DNA from: Paenibacillus roseus
GTDB lineage: Bacteria > Bacillota > Bacilli > Paenibacillales > Paenibacillaceae
DNA: 64,000 nucleotides
NCBI RefSeq assembly: GCF_016424485.1
Contig: NZ_JAELUP010000107.1
Location: forward strand, 16,195 to 80,194
Direction: 5' to 3'
Below the pieces are notes generated by a model. The model did not search any database. It was not told the origin of the DNA and saw only the letters and a list, made by a program, of their open reading frames with translations. Positions 1 to 8,666 of this stretch are shown here, in pieces. The stretch's first letter is position 1; each line of letters begins with the position of its first letter. Made by a program: the position numbers and the translations under genes.

Positions 1-572
1 ATATAATGTGCTTCAATAAATGAAATGATGCGCTGGACATGCTCCAGCTTCTCTGAGGCATGAGCCGGGGCTGGTCTGTTCAGTTGCTTGCATCTGGAAT
101 AAATCAGCACGAGAAGCTCGTAAAACTGCAGATGAAACTGAAAATAGGAAACCGGATCATGCGGACGGTTGGAATCGTTCATTTTCAGCAGCAGGCGTTC
201 GACCGCTTCACGTTCGCTTTCCGCCAGTTGGAGACGAACATTTTGCAATCTGCGAAAAGGTTCCGTCACATCGATTCGCCCCGGAATCATCATCATTTCC
301 TGGGCATACACGGGATCAAAATGAAAAATGCTCCGGATATATGGCTTTCCGGGACTTATATTCGCGCAGTGCAATGTCATCCCATGCATCAGAATCAGGT
401 CTCCAGGTTCCAACTCATAGATTTGATCCCCGATCAAATATCTGCAGCTTCCTTCATGAAAATAATAAATCTCATATTCAGCATGGGAGTGGAACACCGC
501 TTTGACCGGATTATCGCTCTTGTAGCCAAAGCTGATATGCTCATGCTTCAAAACGTTCCGGAAGGCAGTCAT
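1..572 (-). CDS. AraC-family regulator, N-terminal part (runs off the window)
   Basis: The frame is open from an ATG at 572 down to the left edge, giving 190 residues without a stop. A good ribosome binding site (GAAAGGAG) precedes the ATG. Residues 1-90 look like an AraC-type cupin sensor domain: a histidine pair (HSHAEYEIYYF) is followed by YLIGDQIYELEPGDLIL. This matches the N-terminal ligand-binding domain of AraC/XylS regulators that control sugar use. The DNA-binding helix-turn-helix would lie beyond the window, and its start is hinted at by EHVQRIISFIEAHY at the edge. The ligand and targets are unknown. Family assignment is by motif only. Confidence 0.85.
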   Translation of the reverse strand, partial: MTAFRNVLKHEHISFGYKSDNPVKAVFHSHAEYEIYYFHEGSCRYLIGDQIYELEPGDLILMHGMTLHCANISPGKPYIRSIFHFDPVYAQEMMMIPGRIDVTEPFRRLQNVRLQLAESEREAVERLLLKMNDSNRPHDPVSYFQFHLQFYELLVLIYSRCKQLNRPAPAHASEKLEHVQRIISFIEAHY

Positions 573-678
573 CAGGCTGGCTCCTTTCAAAAAGAAGATA
601 CCTCATTATTTCAGATCCCACTCCCGCTGCCGGGGCAAAATCACATGATTGTAAAGCGACTGATCATTTTTCTTATTT

Positions 679-1203
679 TCAATAGTAAGGTGAAATAAGC
701 AGATATACGATAACGCCTGTGGCGCTTACATACAACCAGATTGGCATCGTCCAACGGGCAATCTTGCGATGGCGCTCAATTTGCATGTTGAAACCATGGC
801 TTACAGAAATTAGCGCCAGCGGTACATTGACAATAGCCAAGAGCACGTGAGAGATAAGAATGAAATAATAGATCATCTTCATCGTGGCGCTGCCGCCAAA
901 CGGAGTCGGCTCTGTCAAAAAGTGATACATAACGTAGGTAATCAGGAACAGAGCGGTGGAAACAAAAGCCCACAATATAAAATTGCGATGCACATTGATG
1001 TTGCGCTTCTTAATCGCAACGAGCGAAATGACAAGGAAGCTGAACGTGAATAGATTGTAAATCGCATTGAGCATCGGCAAAATCTTCACATCGAAGCTCA
1101 CTTCCCGATCATACGCCGGGAGAAAAAACAATAAAGCGATTGTACCGATGAGCACAATGGAGAAAATCGTAATCGGCAACGTAAAGCTGCGTGTTTTTTT
1201 CAT
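679..1203 (-). CDS. ctaM: CtaM-like DUF420 membrane protein (cytochrome oxidase assembly)
   Basis: This 174-residue protein has about five hydrophobic segments, near residues 8-28, 45-63, 75-95, 112-135 and 150-170. Conserved histidines include those in NVHRNFILWAF, MYHFL and SHVLLAIVNVPLA, the signature layout of DUF420 proteins. That family includes B. subtilis YozB and S. aureus CtaM, which is needed to assemble haem-copper quinol oxidase at the cytoplasmic membrane. The start follows AAGGGGTG. The gene stands alone and is divergent from the AraC gene at 1487. The assembly role is carried over from the family and not visible in the sequence. Confidence 0.8.
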   Translation of the reverse strand: MKKTRSFTLPITIFSIVLIGTIALLFFLPAYDREVSFDVKILPMLNAIYNLFTFSFLVISLVAIKKRNINVHRNFILWAFVSTALFLITYVMYHFLTEPTPFGGSATMKMIYYFILISHVLLAIVNVPLALISVSHGFNMQIERHRKIARWTMPIWLYVSATGVIVYLLISPYY

Positions 1204-1486
1204 TCCTACACCCCTTAGTCAATATGAAACAAGCCATAGCGGACTGAACGTGGAGCACTGCTTCGCCGTACGGCAACCCTATTTTATAAGAATAGACAAT
1301 CTCTGCGAGGGAAACAACCGTTTTTTTATAATAGTTCTAACAGTTTTTTGAATAGTTGCCTACGCAGCCTCAACTAACCCATGCTTGACCTTTAGCTTTG
1401 GGAACATGAATACAGTATAATAGGGGAATAAAGAAAGTTCAGAACAGCGCAGCTTTTATGTGATTTTGCAAAGGGAGATATCGCCC

Positions 1487-2368
1487 ATGGAATACACGAA
1501 TGAAAAAGTTCACTATGAAAACCCTCTTTTGTCATTACGGGTACTCATGGTCAACCGCGAGAAGGAACTGATGATCGCCTGGCACTACCACCGTGAGGTC
1601 GAACTGCTGCTGGTGGAGAACGGCACGCTTGAAGTTTATGTAGATGATGAATTTTACTGTCTTCAGGAAGGCGACCTGGCCATTATCGGCCATTCCCAGC
1701 TTCACCGCGACCGCAGTTCGGGCGGCCCGCTTCAATATGTTGTTCTTCAATTTGATCTGGAGAAGTTTTTTGATCACAGCACTATGCCTTACATCCGCTA
1801 CTTCTTTGAATCGGAGCACCCGCTTAGCCGAGCCAATTATATTTTCAAGGAAAAGCCAGAGATTCGTAAAGAAATTGCTGATATCGTCCGTGAAATTCAT
1901 AAAGAGACGGTGGTCAAGGAGAACGGGTATGAGCTGGCTGTTGATCTGCTAATTAAAAAGATCATCCTGCTGCTGCTGCGCAATGACCAGCGCAAGGTGC
2001 TGACCGAGCAGGAAAATTTTGACCGGATGCGATTGAAAGATGTGCTGCGTTACGTGGAATCGAGACTCGGGGAGAAAATCTCCATCAAAGAGGTATGCAA
2101 GCTGGCAAATATGAGCTACTATTACTTCGTTAAATTTTTCAAAAAAACGCTTGGCATGTCCTTTACCGAATATGTGAATTATCGGAAAATCAAATGGGCC
2201 GAGAGACTTCTGGTAACTAAAGACCTGAGCATTGCCGAAGTTGGTGACCAGATTGGAATGCCAAACATGGCTCACTTCTACAAAATGTTTAAAAAATATA
2301 ATGACTGCTCACCCAAGGAATATCAAAAACGGATGTTTGCCACAAAAAAAAGCTCGTCCTCTTTATAA
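1487..2368 (+). CDS. AraC-family transcriptional regulator (cupin + HTH)
   Basis: An N-terminal cupin domain (HYHREVELLLVENG, then LQEGDLAIIGHSQLH, residues about 30-75) and two C-terminal helix-turn-helix units (about residues 190-290, with SIKEVCKLANMSYYYFVKFFKK and CSPKEYQKR) give the standard AraC/XylS layout. I chose the ATG at 1487 (293 residues) over an upstream GTG at 1460 because AAGGGAG lies just before it. The last codons overlap the end of convergent phoP and share a two-way terminator. No adjacent sugar genes indicate the inducer. Confidence 0.88.
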   Translation: MEYTNEKVHYENPLLSLRVLMVNREKELMIAWHYHREVELLLVENGTLEVYVDDEFYCLQEGDLAIIGHSQLHRDRSSGGPLQYVVLQFDLEKFFDHSTMPYIRYFFESEHPLSRANYIFKEKPEIRKEIADIVREIHKETVVKENGYELAVDLLIKKIILLLLRNDQRKVLTEQENFDRMRLKDVLRYVESRLGEKISIKEVCKLANMSYYYFVKFFKKTLGMSFTEYVNYRKIKWAERLLVTKDLSIAEVGDQIGMPNMAHFYKMFKKYNDCSPKEYQKRMFATKKSSSSL

Positions 2369-2387
2369 AGGGGAGACGAGCTTTTTG
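2344..2387. terminator. Bidirectional terminator between the AraC gene and phoP
   Basis: An inverted repeat (AAAAAGCTCGTC / GACGAGCTTTTT) spans the convergent stop codons. It has an A-run on the left and a T-run on the right, so it can end transcription in both directions. The hairpin overlaps the last codons of both genes. Confidence 0.85.
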
Positions 2388-3082
2388 GGCATTACCAGCT
2401 TGTAGCCGACACCGCGGATCGATTCAATCTGAACCGATTGCTGGCCTAGCTCAAGCTTTTTGCGCAGAGAGCTGACATGCACGTCCACCGTGCGCTGTCC
2501 GCCGATATAATCGAAGCCCCACACCACATTCATCAGGTCGTCTCTAGTAACAACCATGCCCGGGCGCTGGACCAGATATAGCAGAACTTCAAATTCCTTC
2601 GGACGCAAGGGCACTACTTCTCCATCAAGCACAACCTCGTACTTCTCCGGATAGATAGACAGCACGCCTGCTGTAATAACCTTCTCTGTCTGTTCCTTGC
2701 CGCGTACTTCCTCGTTCTGGGAACGGCGAAGCACAGCAGATACCCGGGCCAGAAGCTCCGCTACTCCAAACGGTTTGGTAATATAGTCATCCGCTCCATG
2801 CTTTAATCCTTGAACAACCTCTTCCTCGGCATTACGTGCAGTCAGAATAACGACTGGCGTTGCGATGCGGTTCTGACGCAGCTTCGTCAGCACTTCAAAG
2901 CCATTCATCCCAGGGAGCATAATATCAAGAATGATGAGGTCAAAGCTTCCTTGCAGCGCAGTTTGCAGACCTTCGGCTCCATGATCCACGACAGTCGTTT
3001 CATATCCTTCCTGCATCAGGTTATAAGAAAGCAGCCGGGCAAGGGTCGGTTCATCTTCAATTACAAGCACCTTTTGCGACAT
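2363..3082 (-). CDS. phoP: Phosphate-regulon response regulator PhoP
   Basis: This 239-residue OmpR-family regulator has a receiver domain at residues 1-118, with acidic pocket D10/E11, phosphoacceptor D53 (LIILDIMLPG) and K103 (ITKPFG). A winged-helix DNA-binding domain at about 135-235 ends in RTVDVHVSSLRKKL and IRGVGYKL. Sequence and partner gene fit PhoP, which activates phosphate-starvation genes by binding TTTACA-type repeats. The start follows TGGAGG. It lies 134 nt downstream of phoR, and a PHO box in that gap suggests autoregulation from its own promoter. Assignment to PhoP rather than a paralog rests on the PhoR partner and the PHO box. Confidence 0.87.
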   Translation of the reverse strand: MSQKVLVIEDEPTLARLLSYNLMQEGYETTVVDHGAEGLQTALQGSFDLIILDIMLPGMNGFEVLTKLRQNRIATPVVILTARNAEEEVVQGLKHGADDYITKPFGVAELLARVSAVLRRSQNEEVRGKEQTEKVITAGVLSIYPEKYEVVLDGEVVPLRPKEFEVLLYLVQRPGMVVTRDDLMNVVWGFDYIGGQRTVDVHVSSLRKKLELGQQSVQIESIRGVGYKLVMPKKLVSPL

Positions 3083-3177
3083 GTTAACCTCCAGCTTTTA
3101 CGACTTGAATCGCAATGAATACCGCCAAAGCGGACAGGATCATTACTCCCAGTTTACAATACATTTATAAAAATTAG

Positions 3178-3215
3178 ATTAAACTAATGTAAACGAATTG
3201 TAAAGGTGTTGTAAA
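3178..3215 (-). promoter_or_regulatory. PHO box (PhoP-binding repeats) in front of phoP
   Basis: Read on the minus strand, TTTACA occurs at 3215-3210, 3204-3199 and 3193-3188, exactly 11 bp apart. A weaker fourth copy (TTTAAT) follows at 3183-3178. PhoP~P boxes in Bacillus are known to be direct TT(A/C/T)A(C/T)A repeats on one face of the helix with an 11-bp period. The box begins 2 nt after the phoR stop and lies about 100 nt before the phoP start, so it most likely drives phoP alone. Confidence 0.85.
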
Positions 3216-3216
3216 T

Positions 3217-5025
3217 CTACTGCAGCACCGGCAGCTCAATTGTAAAGGTCGAGCCTACGCCAACCGTGCTTTCCACCATAATGGTTCCTTTATGAAGCTC
3301 CACCAAGTGCTTGACAATGGACAAGCCAAGCCCCGTACCGCCTGAACTGCGCGAGCGAGCCTTGTCCACACGATAGAAGCGCTCGAAAATGCGCGGCAAA
3401 TCCTTCTTCGGTATGCCAATGCCGGTATCGGAAATCCGGATGCGGATGTACTCGTAATCTCCCTCTTGATTGAGCAGCCCCCCCTTATTATACAGAGGTT
3501 CCACACTCACCGACACCTTTCCGCCCTCAGGCGTATAATTGATGCCATTGGACAGCAGGTTCATCAGGATTTGCAACAGACGATCCTCATCTGCCTCTAC
3601 ATAGATGCCTTCCTCTACCCGCATATCGAGAATAATTCGCTTCTTGGCTGCTTCTGCTGAGATCACCTCAATCGTCTTGGCAATAAAGCCAGACATTTCG
3701 ATCGGGGAGAAATGCAACGGCACTCTTCTCGACTCCACCTTGGATAACTCTAGTATGTCTCCGATTAACCGGTTTAGCCGCTCGCTCTCATCGAATATAA
3801 TTTGCAGGAAAGAGCGCGAAATCTCCGGGTCGTTCACAGCGCCGCCCAGCAGCGTTTCCGCAAAACCCTTGACGGCGGCAATTGGTGTCTTCAGCTCATG
3901 AGAGACGTTTGCGACGAACTCGCTGCGCATCCGCTCAAGCCTCCGAATTGCCGATACATCCTGCACAACGAGCAACGCTCCACCGAATTCTTCCCTGGCA
4001 TGAAATACAGGCACCAAGTGCAATTCCAGCAGGCGCTCGACCGGGAAGTAGAAGGTCAGTTCCTCCTTCAGGTGCTCACGAAGTTCCAGCCCTTCCTGAA
4101 TCATTTTGGCCAATTCGTACTGCTGCTTGGCTTTTGTATAATGGCGTCCTACCAATTCCTTTGCCGAGAAGCCGAGCACTTCTTCCGCCCGTTGGTTCAT
4201 CAGAACAATTTTTCCGTCACGATCAATCATGACGATACCGTTGATCATATTTTCAAGCACGCTCTCCAGTTGGGTTTCATTTTGCCTGATCTGGTGCATC
4301 TGCTCCTGAAGACTCGCCGCCATCGCATTGATGGACTGCCCCAGTTCCCCGATTTCGCCTTTGTCAGGGTCGGTTACACGGGCTTCATACTGATGATTTT
4401 TAATCTGCTTGGCGACCTCCGATATTTGCTCCAGCGGGCGAGTCAGTCCCTTTGCAATCCGGTAGCACAAGAAGGCTGCAATAATAAATAAAATAAGCAG
4501 TCCGATCAGCAGCACCGTCCACATCTTGGTAATGCTGGCTTCGACCTCGCTCAAGCTCATAGCCAGACGCAGCATCGGAGAAGAGGAGGGTGAAGCCGGA
4601 TCAACAGGGATCGCCACGTACATAAAATTGGTTTTGGTCGTTTCGCTTAGACGAATATCCCGGCCCTCTCCCGTTTCACGGGCCATGCGGATTTCATTGC
4701 GATCCTTGTGATTCTTCATCGTCCGCGGGTCATGATCCGAATCCCCGACGACTGTTCCGTCAGCAAGGATGAACGTGATGCGTTCGCCGGTAACCTTCTG
4801 GAAGCGCTGCGCCTCACTAGTAAAATAAGTATACTTCTCCTCCATTTTACCATTCGGCCAGTCCGTCTTCGACAGAACGACCTTCATCTCGCGCACCATG
4901 CTCTGCTGCAAATTATCGAGATAGTTTTCCTTGTAGGTTTTTCCGATGAACAAGCCGGAGGCCAGCACCGACAATCCGATGAGTACGATCATCATGGTTG
5001 TTAACCGAAAGCGAAAGCTGTTCAA
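3217..5025 (-). CDS. phoR: Phosphate-sensing histidine kinase PhoR
   Basis: The 602-residue kinase has a first membrane segment at about 8-28, an extracytoplasmic region to about 168, a second membrane segment at 169-191, then HAMP (about 192-245), PAS (about 250-360), HisKA with H376 in SHELKTP, and a HATPase domain with NLLSNGINYTPEGG and GGTGLGLSI. This is the PhoR architecture. It would autophosphorylate at H376 and pass phosphate to PhoP under phosphate limitation. The start is a TTG preceded by GAGAGG; no in-frame ATG fits better. The kinase gene precedes phoP, the reverse of the B. subtilis order. Confidence 0.87.
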   Translation of the reverse strand: MNSFRFRLTTMMIVLIGLSVLASGLFIGKTYKENYLDNLQQSMVREMKVVLSKTDWPNGKMEEKYTYFTSEAQRFQKVTGERITFILADGTVVGDSDHDPRTMKNHKDRNEIRMARETGEGRDIRLSETTKTNFMYVAIPVDPASPSSSPMLRLAMSLSEVEASITKMWTVLLIGLLILFIIAAFLCYRIAKGLTRPLEQISEVAKQIKNHQYEARVTDPDKGEIGELGQSINAMAASLQEQMHQIRQNETQLESVLENMINGIVMIDRDGKIVLMNQRAEEVLGFSAKELVGRHYTKAKQQYELAKMIQEGLELREHLKEELTFYFPVERLLELHLVPVFHAREEFGGALLVVQDVSAIRRLERMRSEFVANVSHELKTPIAAVKGFAETLLGGAVNDPEISRSFLQIIFDESERLNRLIGDILELSKVESRRVPLHFSPIEMSGFIAKTIEVISAEAAKKRIILDMRVEEGIYVEADEDRLLQILMNLLSNGINYTPEGGKVSVSVEPLYNKGGLLNQEGDYEYIRIRISDTGIGIPKKDLPRIFERFYRVDKARSRSSGGTGLGLSIVKHLVELHKGTIMVESTVGVGSTFTIELPVLQ

Positions 5026-5048
5026 GAAGATGCATCCTCTCTTCTGAC

Positions 5049-5966
5049 CTAAGTGTGATATAGATGACGCCTTTTATTTAACTTGTTCAACATATAATGA
5101 AATAATGTGGCAGCCGGCTGTTGAATAAGAATGGACAGCACCACCGGAACAGCCGTCAGCGGACTGAAATACCCCATCGCCAGGACAATGCCAAGTGAAA
5201 TATTGCGCATGCCCGTGGCATAGGAAATGGTTGCGGTCAACTCCTTGCTGCCGAAGGCCAGCGAGCCGACATAGCCTGCCGCATAGCACAGCAGAACGAG
5301 TACAATGACAACAGGAATGAGCTTGACCATATCACTGCCAAGCTGATGTACAAATGGCTCAATTGCAACGGAGTTAAGCAACACAACAGCGACAAAACAT
5401 AGCTTGGCAATCGGGGCGGTATACGGCTTGACCGCAGGATTGATTCTGCCCTTGCTGAACTGGTTGAGCGCAACGCCGATTACAGTTGGCAACACGACAA
5501 TAATCAGCAAATCGAGCATGATTTTGGCAGTATCCACCTCAACTCCCTGTCCGAAGATGGCTTGGATACCCGCAGGCACCAAGACTGGGCTAAGCGCCGA
5601 GTCCAGCACAACCAGACAGAGCATGAGCGGCACGCTGCCGCCCGATAGTCCGACCCATATGACTGAGGATACGCCGAATGGAATGAGCGTGAACAGCACA
5701 AACCCGACCGTGTACGGGGAGTGGGCGCCGAACAGCGCCGCCCCAATCCCGTATGCCAATAGCGGAAGCAACAGATGGGCAATCAACATTGCCCATAGTA
5801 CAGGCAGCGGGCGCATCGCCACGAGCTTGATTTGCGAAAGTCCGCAATCCAGAGCCATCGTCAGCGTGACGAAGGCAAATAGGTAAGGCACCCATTTTAC
5901 AAAGGAACCAAGCGCATCTGCAAAAAGAAATCCCAGAATCAAGGATCCAGGGATTATGATAAACAT
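5049..5966 (-). CDS. Bile acid:sodium symporter (BASS) family transporter
   Basis: A 305-residue, very hydrophobic protein with about nine to ten membrane segments. The core motifs LFAFVTLTMALDCGLSQI, FTLIPFGVSS and ATGMRNISLGIVLA match the BASS/SBF fold, in which crossed discontinuous helices bind sodium and an organic anion. The substrate cannot be read from sequence. The gene follows fumarase by about 60 nt and may be cotranscribed with it. The ATG at 5966 has no ribosome binding site, while the open frame continues upstream for 16 codons to a point spaced correctly from AAAAAGAGGG, where only ACG could start. The true N-terminus is therefore probably longer (see findings). Confidence 0.8.
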   Translation of the reverse strand: MFIIIPGSLILGFLFADALGSFVKWVPYLFAFVTLTMALDCGLSQIKLVAMRPLPVLWAMLIAHLLLPLLAYGIGAALFGAHSPYTVGFVLFTLIPFGVSSVIWVGLSGGSVPLMLCLVVLDSALSPVLVPAGIQAIFGQGVEVDTAKIMLDLLIIVVLPTVIGVALNQFSKGRINPAVKPYTAPIAKLCFVAVVLLNSVAIEPFVHQLGSDMVKLIPVVIVLVLLCYAAGYVGSLAFGSKELTATISYATGMRNISLGIVLAMGYFSPLTAVPVVLSILIQQPAATLFHYMLNKLNKRRHLYHT

Positions 5967-6026
5967 CCAGCGTTCAAAATAATGGTTAAATGCAAGTCCA
6001 AAAGATCGCGTAAGTCATCCCTCTTT

Positions 6027-7571
6027 TTATTTAAATACAGGCTCCTTGAACTGGGACAGCTTCTCGAACGAATTCTGCTCCACATCAGCGTGAAGGCTGT
6101 TGCCATGGGCATCCATCGTTACAATTGCAGCAAAGCCTTCTGTCTGGAGATGCCACATCGCTTCCGGAATGCCGAATTCCATAAAGTCGACGCCATTCAC
6201 GTTCTTGAAGCATTCAGCATAGTATTGTGCTGCGCCGCCAATTGCATTCAGGTAGACCGCTCCGTGCTCCTGAAGCGCCGCCAGCGTCTTCGCGCCCATG
6301 CCGCCTTTGCCGATTACAGCACGGATGCCAAACTTCTTGATAATGTCCCCTTGGTACGGCTCCTCGCGAATGCTTGTTGTCGGTCCTGCGGCCTTCACCT
6401 GCCACTGATCGCCTTCCTTGAGCATAACAGGCCCGCAATGGTAAATGACCGAGCCATCCAGGTCAACCGGAGCATCATGATCGATCAGATGTTTATGCAG
6501 CGCATCGCGGCCGGTATGCATTTCCCCGTTGATGATCACAATGTCGCCGACACGCAGATTTCGTACCTGCTCTTCAGTAAATGGCGTATTCAACACGACC
6601 TCCTTGCGCTCGGTCGCTCCTTCCTCAGCATCCTCCGCGCTGTTCGCCGGCTTGGACTGCATCGGGACTTCTTGGCCTTCAGGATATAGCCATTCCTTGA
6701 TCTCGCCTGTCTCTGCGCTGAGCAGTACGCCCTGACGGCGGTAAGCCCAACAATTATATGCCACAGAGACAAAGAAGCTCGCGGGGAGACGGTTCATGAC
6801 GCCCGCCTTGCAGCCGAGCAGCGTTACCTGCCCGCCGAAGCCCATTGTACCGATGCCAAGCTTGTTGGCATTCTCCAAAACATATTCTTCCAGTCGCTGC
6901 AATTCCAGAATCGGGTTCGTATCATCAACACGGCGGAACAACTGCTGCTTCGCAAGCTCGTAGCCGGTTGTCCGGTCGCCGCCGATGCCGACGCCGATGA
7001 ACCCGGCGCTGCAGCCTTGTCCCTGCGCCTGATAGACGGCATGCATAACGCATTTGCGGATGCCGTCCAGATCACGACCCGCCTTGCCGAGCCCTTCCAG
7101 TTCGGTTGGCAAACTATACTGGATATTTTTATTCTCGCAGCCGCCTCCCTTGAGAATCAGGCGGACATCAATATCGTCCTTGTCCCACTGCTCAAAGTGA
7201 ATGACCGGTGTTCCCGGTCCGAGGTTGTCTCCGGTATTGGCCCCTGTCAAGGAGTCAACGGAGTTGGTGCGCAGCTTGCCGTCCTTCGTTGCTTTGGCAA
7301 TTGCGCTGCGAATTTGCTCTTTCATAATAAGCTGGTTGGCTCCAACCGGCGTGTGCACGACAAAGGTAGGCATTCCCGTATCCTGGCAGATCGGGGATAC
7401 GTTGCATTCGGCCATTTCGATATTCGTTGCGATGGTCGATAAGGAAAGGCCTGCTCGAGTGGCGCTGTCTTCTGCCTCCTGAGCAGCCTTAATAGCCTGG
7501 CGAACATCTCCCGGCAGGTTCGTTGAGGTTTCTACTATAAGTTGATAGACGCTGTCTCCAAAACGGTTCAT
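6027..7571 (-). CDS. fumA: Class I fumarate hydratase (iron-sulfur, fused alpha-beta type)
   Basis: A 514-residue enzyme that hydrates fumarate to L-malate in the TCA cycle. The alpha part holds C62 (PICQDTG), C187 (GQGCSAG) and C254 (LLGCKAG), which fit the three cluster ligands of the oxygen-sensitive [4Fe-4S] class I fumarases. The beta part from about residue 340 has HTGRDALHKHL, GPTTSIREEPYQ and GKGGMG. Both parts are fused in one chain, as in E. coli FumA/FumB. Related tartrate dehydratases share the fold, so tartrate is a minor alternative substrate. It is divergent from the YfbR-like gene and lies upstream of the BASS transporter. Confidence 0.9.
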   Translation of the reverse strand: MNRFGDSVYQLIVETSTNLPGDVRQAIKAAQEAEDSATRAGLSLSTIATNIEMAECNVSPICQDTGMPTFVVHTPVGANQLIMKEQIRSAIAKATKDGKLRTNSVDSLTGANTGDNLGPGTPVIHFEQWDKDDIDVRLILKGGGCENKNIQYSLPTELEGLGKAGRDLDGIRKCVMHAVYQAQGQGCSAGFIGVGIGGDRTTGYELAKQQLFRRVDDTNPILELQRLEEYVLENANKLGIGTMGFGGQVTLLGCKAGVMNRLPASFFVSVAYNCWAYRRQGVLLSAETGEIKEWLYPEGQEVPMQSKPANSAEDAEEGATERKEVVLNTPFTEEQVRNLRVGDIVIINGEMHTGRDALHKHLIDHDAPVDLDGSVIYHCGPVMLKEGDQWQVKAAGPTTSIREEPYQGDIIKKFGIRAVIGKGGMGAKTLAALQEHGAVYLNAIGGAAQYYAECFKNVNGVDFMEFGIPEAMWHLQTEGFAAIVTMDAHGNSLHADVEQNSFEKLSQFKEPVFK

Positions 7572-7685
7572 ATCGTCCTCGTTACTCCTCTCTCTCTGGT
7601 CGCATTTCAGCTTTACTATTATAATAGCATAGTTAGCCCTTTTTGAGCATGAAAGGAAACAAAGTTTACAAGCAGGGAGTTTTTA

Positions 7686-8309
7686 ATGATGGAGAGCCAT
7701 TTTTTCGCTTATTTGTACCGTCTTCGCTATATTAAGCGCTGGAGCCTGATGCGCAATACGACCAAGGAAACTGTAGCCGAGCATTCCTATCATGTGGCGT
7801 TGCTCGTCCATATGCTATGTGAAATCGGCAATCACCTGTTCGGACGCACGCTGAACAGCGACCGCGCCGCCGCGATGGCACTGTTCCATGATGCCGCTGA
7901 AGTATTCACCGGGGATATTCCGACGCCAGTCAAGCATCACAATCCGAAGATGCTTGCCAGCTTCCGCGAACTGGAAGCGCTCGCTGCCGATCGCCTGCTC
8001 GGGATGGTACCGGAGCCGCTGCGGGAGGCTTACGCCCCGTTGATTAGGGCGTCAGGACATGACAAAACGGCAGAATCAACGGTTGATCCTGCCGATCTTG
8101 AGTTGCGGAAATATCTGAAAGCAGCCGATCTACTCGACGCTTACCTGAAATGTGTATCCGAGTTGTCCTCCGGCAATCGGGAGTTCGCTGTCGCCAAGGG
8201 ACAGACCGAGCATTCGCTCGCCAAACTGGAGATGCCGGAGGTCGAATGGTTCCTCACGCATCTTGCTCCCGGCCTTGGCAAAACGCTGGATGAACTGTCC
8301 GAATCCTGA
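7686..8309 (+). CDS. yfbR: YfbR-like HD-domain 5'-deoxynucleotidase
   Basis: The 207-residue protein aligns by eye along its length with E. coli YfbR (SHFFAYLYRL, LMRNTTKETVAEHSYHVA, GDIPTPVK, AYLKCVSEL). The HD metal site is H33, H68-D69 and D148. YfbR dephosphorylates deoxynucleoside 5'-monophosphates and is best known for producing deoxyuridine in dUTP-independent thymidine salvage. The start follows AGGGAG; a second ATG immediately follows and could be used instead. The gene is a single unit divergent from fumarase. Confidence 0.88.
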   Translation: MMESHFFAYLYRLRYIKRWSLMRNTTKETVAEHSYHVALLVHMLCEIGNHLFGRTLNSDRAAAMALFHDAAEVFTGDIPTPVKHHNPKMLASFRELEALAADRLLGMVPEPLREAYAPLIRASGHDKTAESTVDPADLELRKYLKAADLLDAYLKCVSELSSGNREFAVAKGQTEHSLAKLEMPEVEWFLTHLAPGLGKTLDELSES

Positions 8310-8317
8310 ATTTCCTC

Positions 8318-8575
8318 CTAAGTCCCAGAGCGCAGTTCCAGCACCGCCTTGCGAATCGCAGCGTACAGCTCCTGCCATTGCGGGTCTGCCCCAGACACCG
8401 GTACGTCCGGCTGTGTAACAGCAGATGAGGAGGCCGGGAGCTTCCCGTGCTCTCCCGTCACGCTGTCTTCGGCGCCATCACGCTTGCCGCTGTCCGGCCG
8501 GTTATTGGCAGTCAGCCGGTTATTTGCCGCCGCCTGCTGTCCGTTACCGGCAATCTGCTCGCGTTCTTCGCTCAT
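8318..8575 (-). CDS. Small low-complexity hypothetical protein
   Basis: I recognise no family. From the ATG at 8575, which has AAAGGGGTG before it, the product is 84 residues: a disordered Asn/Gln/Ala/Ser-rich stretch and a short C-terminal helix (WQELYAAIRKAVLEL). A longer start at 8647 (109 residues) is possible but lacks a ribosome binding site. It lies just downstream of the SNF2 helicase gene on the same strand, so it may be the last gene of that unit. Confidence 0.5.
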   Translation of the reverse strand: MSEEREQIAGNGQQAAANNRLTANNRPDSGKRDGAEDSVTGEHGKLPASSSAVTQPDVPVSGADPQWQELYAAIRKAVLELRSGT

Positions 8576-8666
8576 AGCTCCCACCCCTTTGTCTGGCCCC
8601 TTATTTCCGACTGTCCGCCACCCGGATAGCTCTTTTTCAAGATTCATGCCGGATTACTGTCCCTAA

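Noticed and set aside
60..698. 212-codon plus-strand frame at the left end
   Set aside because: It is antisense to the AraC regulator on the minus strand, which has a recognisable cupin domain and a ribosome binding site.
3802..4491. 229-codon plus-strand frame inside phoR
   Set aside because: Antisense shadow of the PAS/HisKA region of phoR, no family resemblance.
5982..6689. 235-codon plus-strand frame
   Set aside because: Antisense to the class I fumarase beta part, which has full catalytic motifs.
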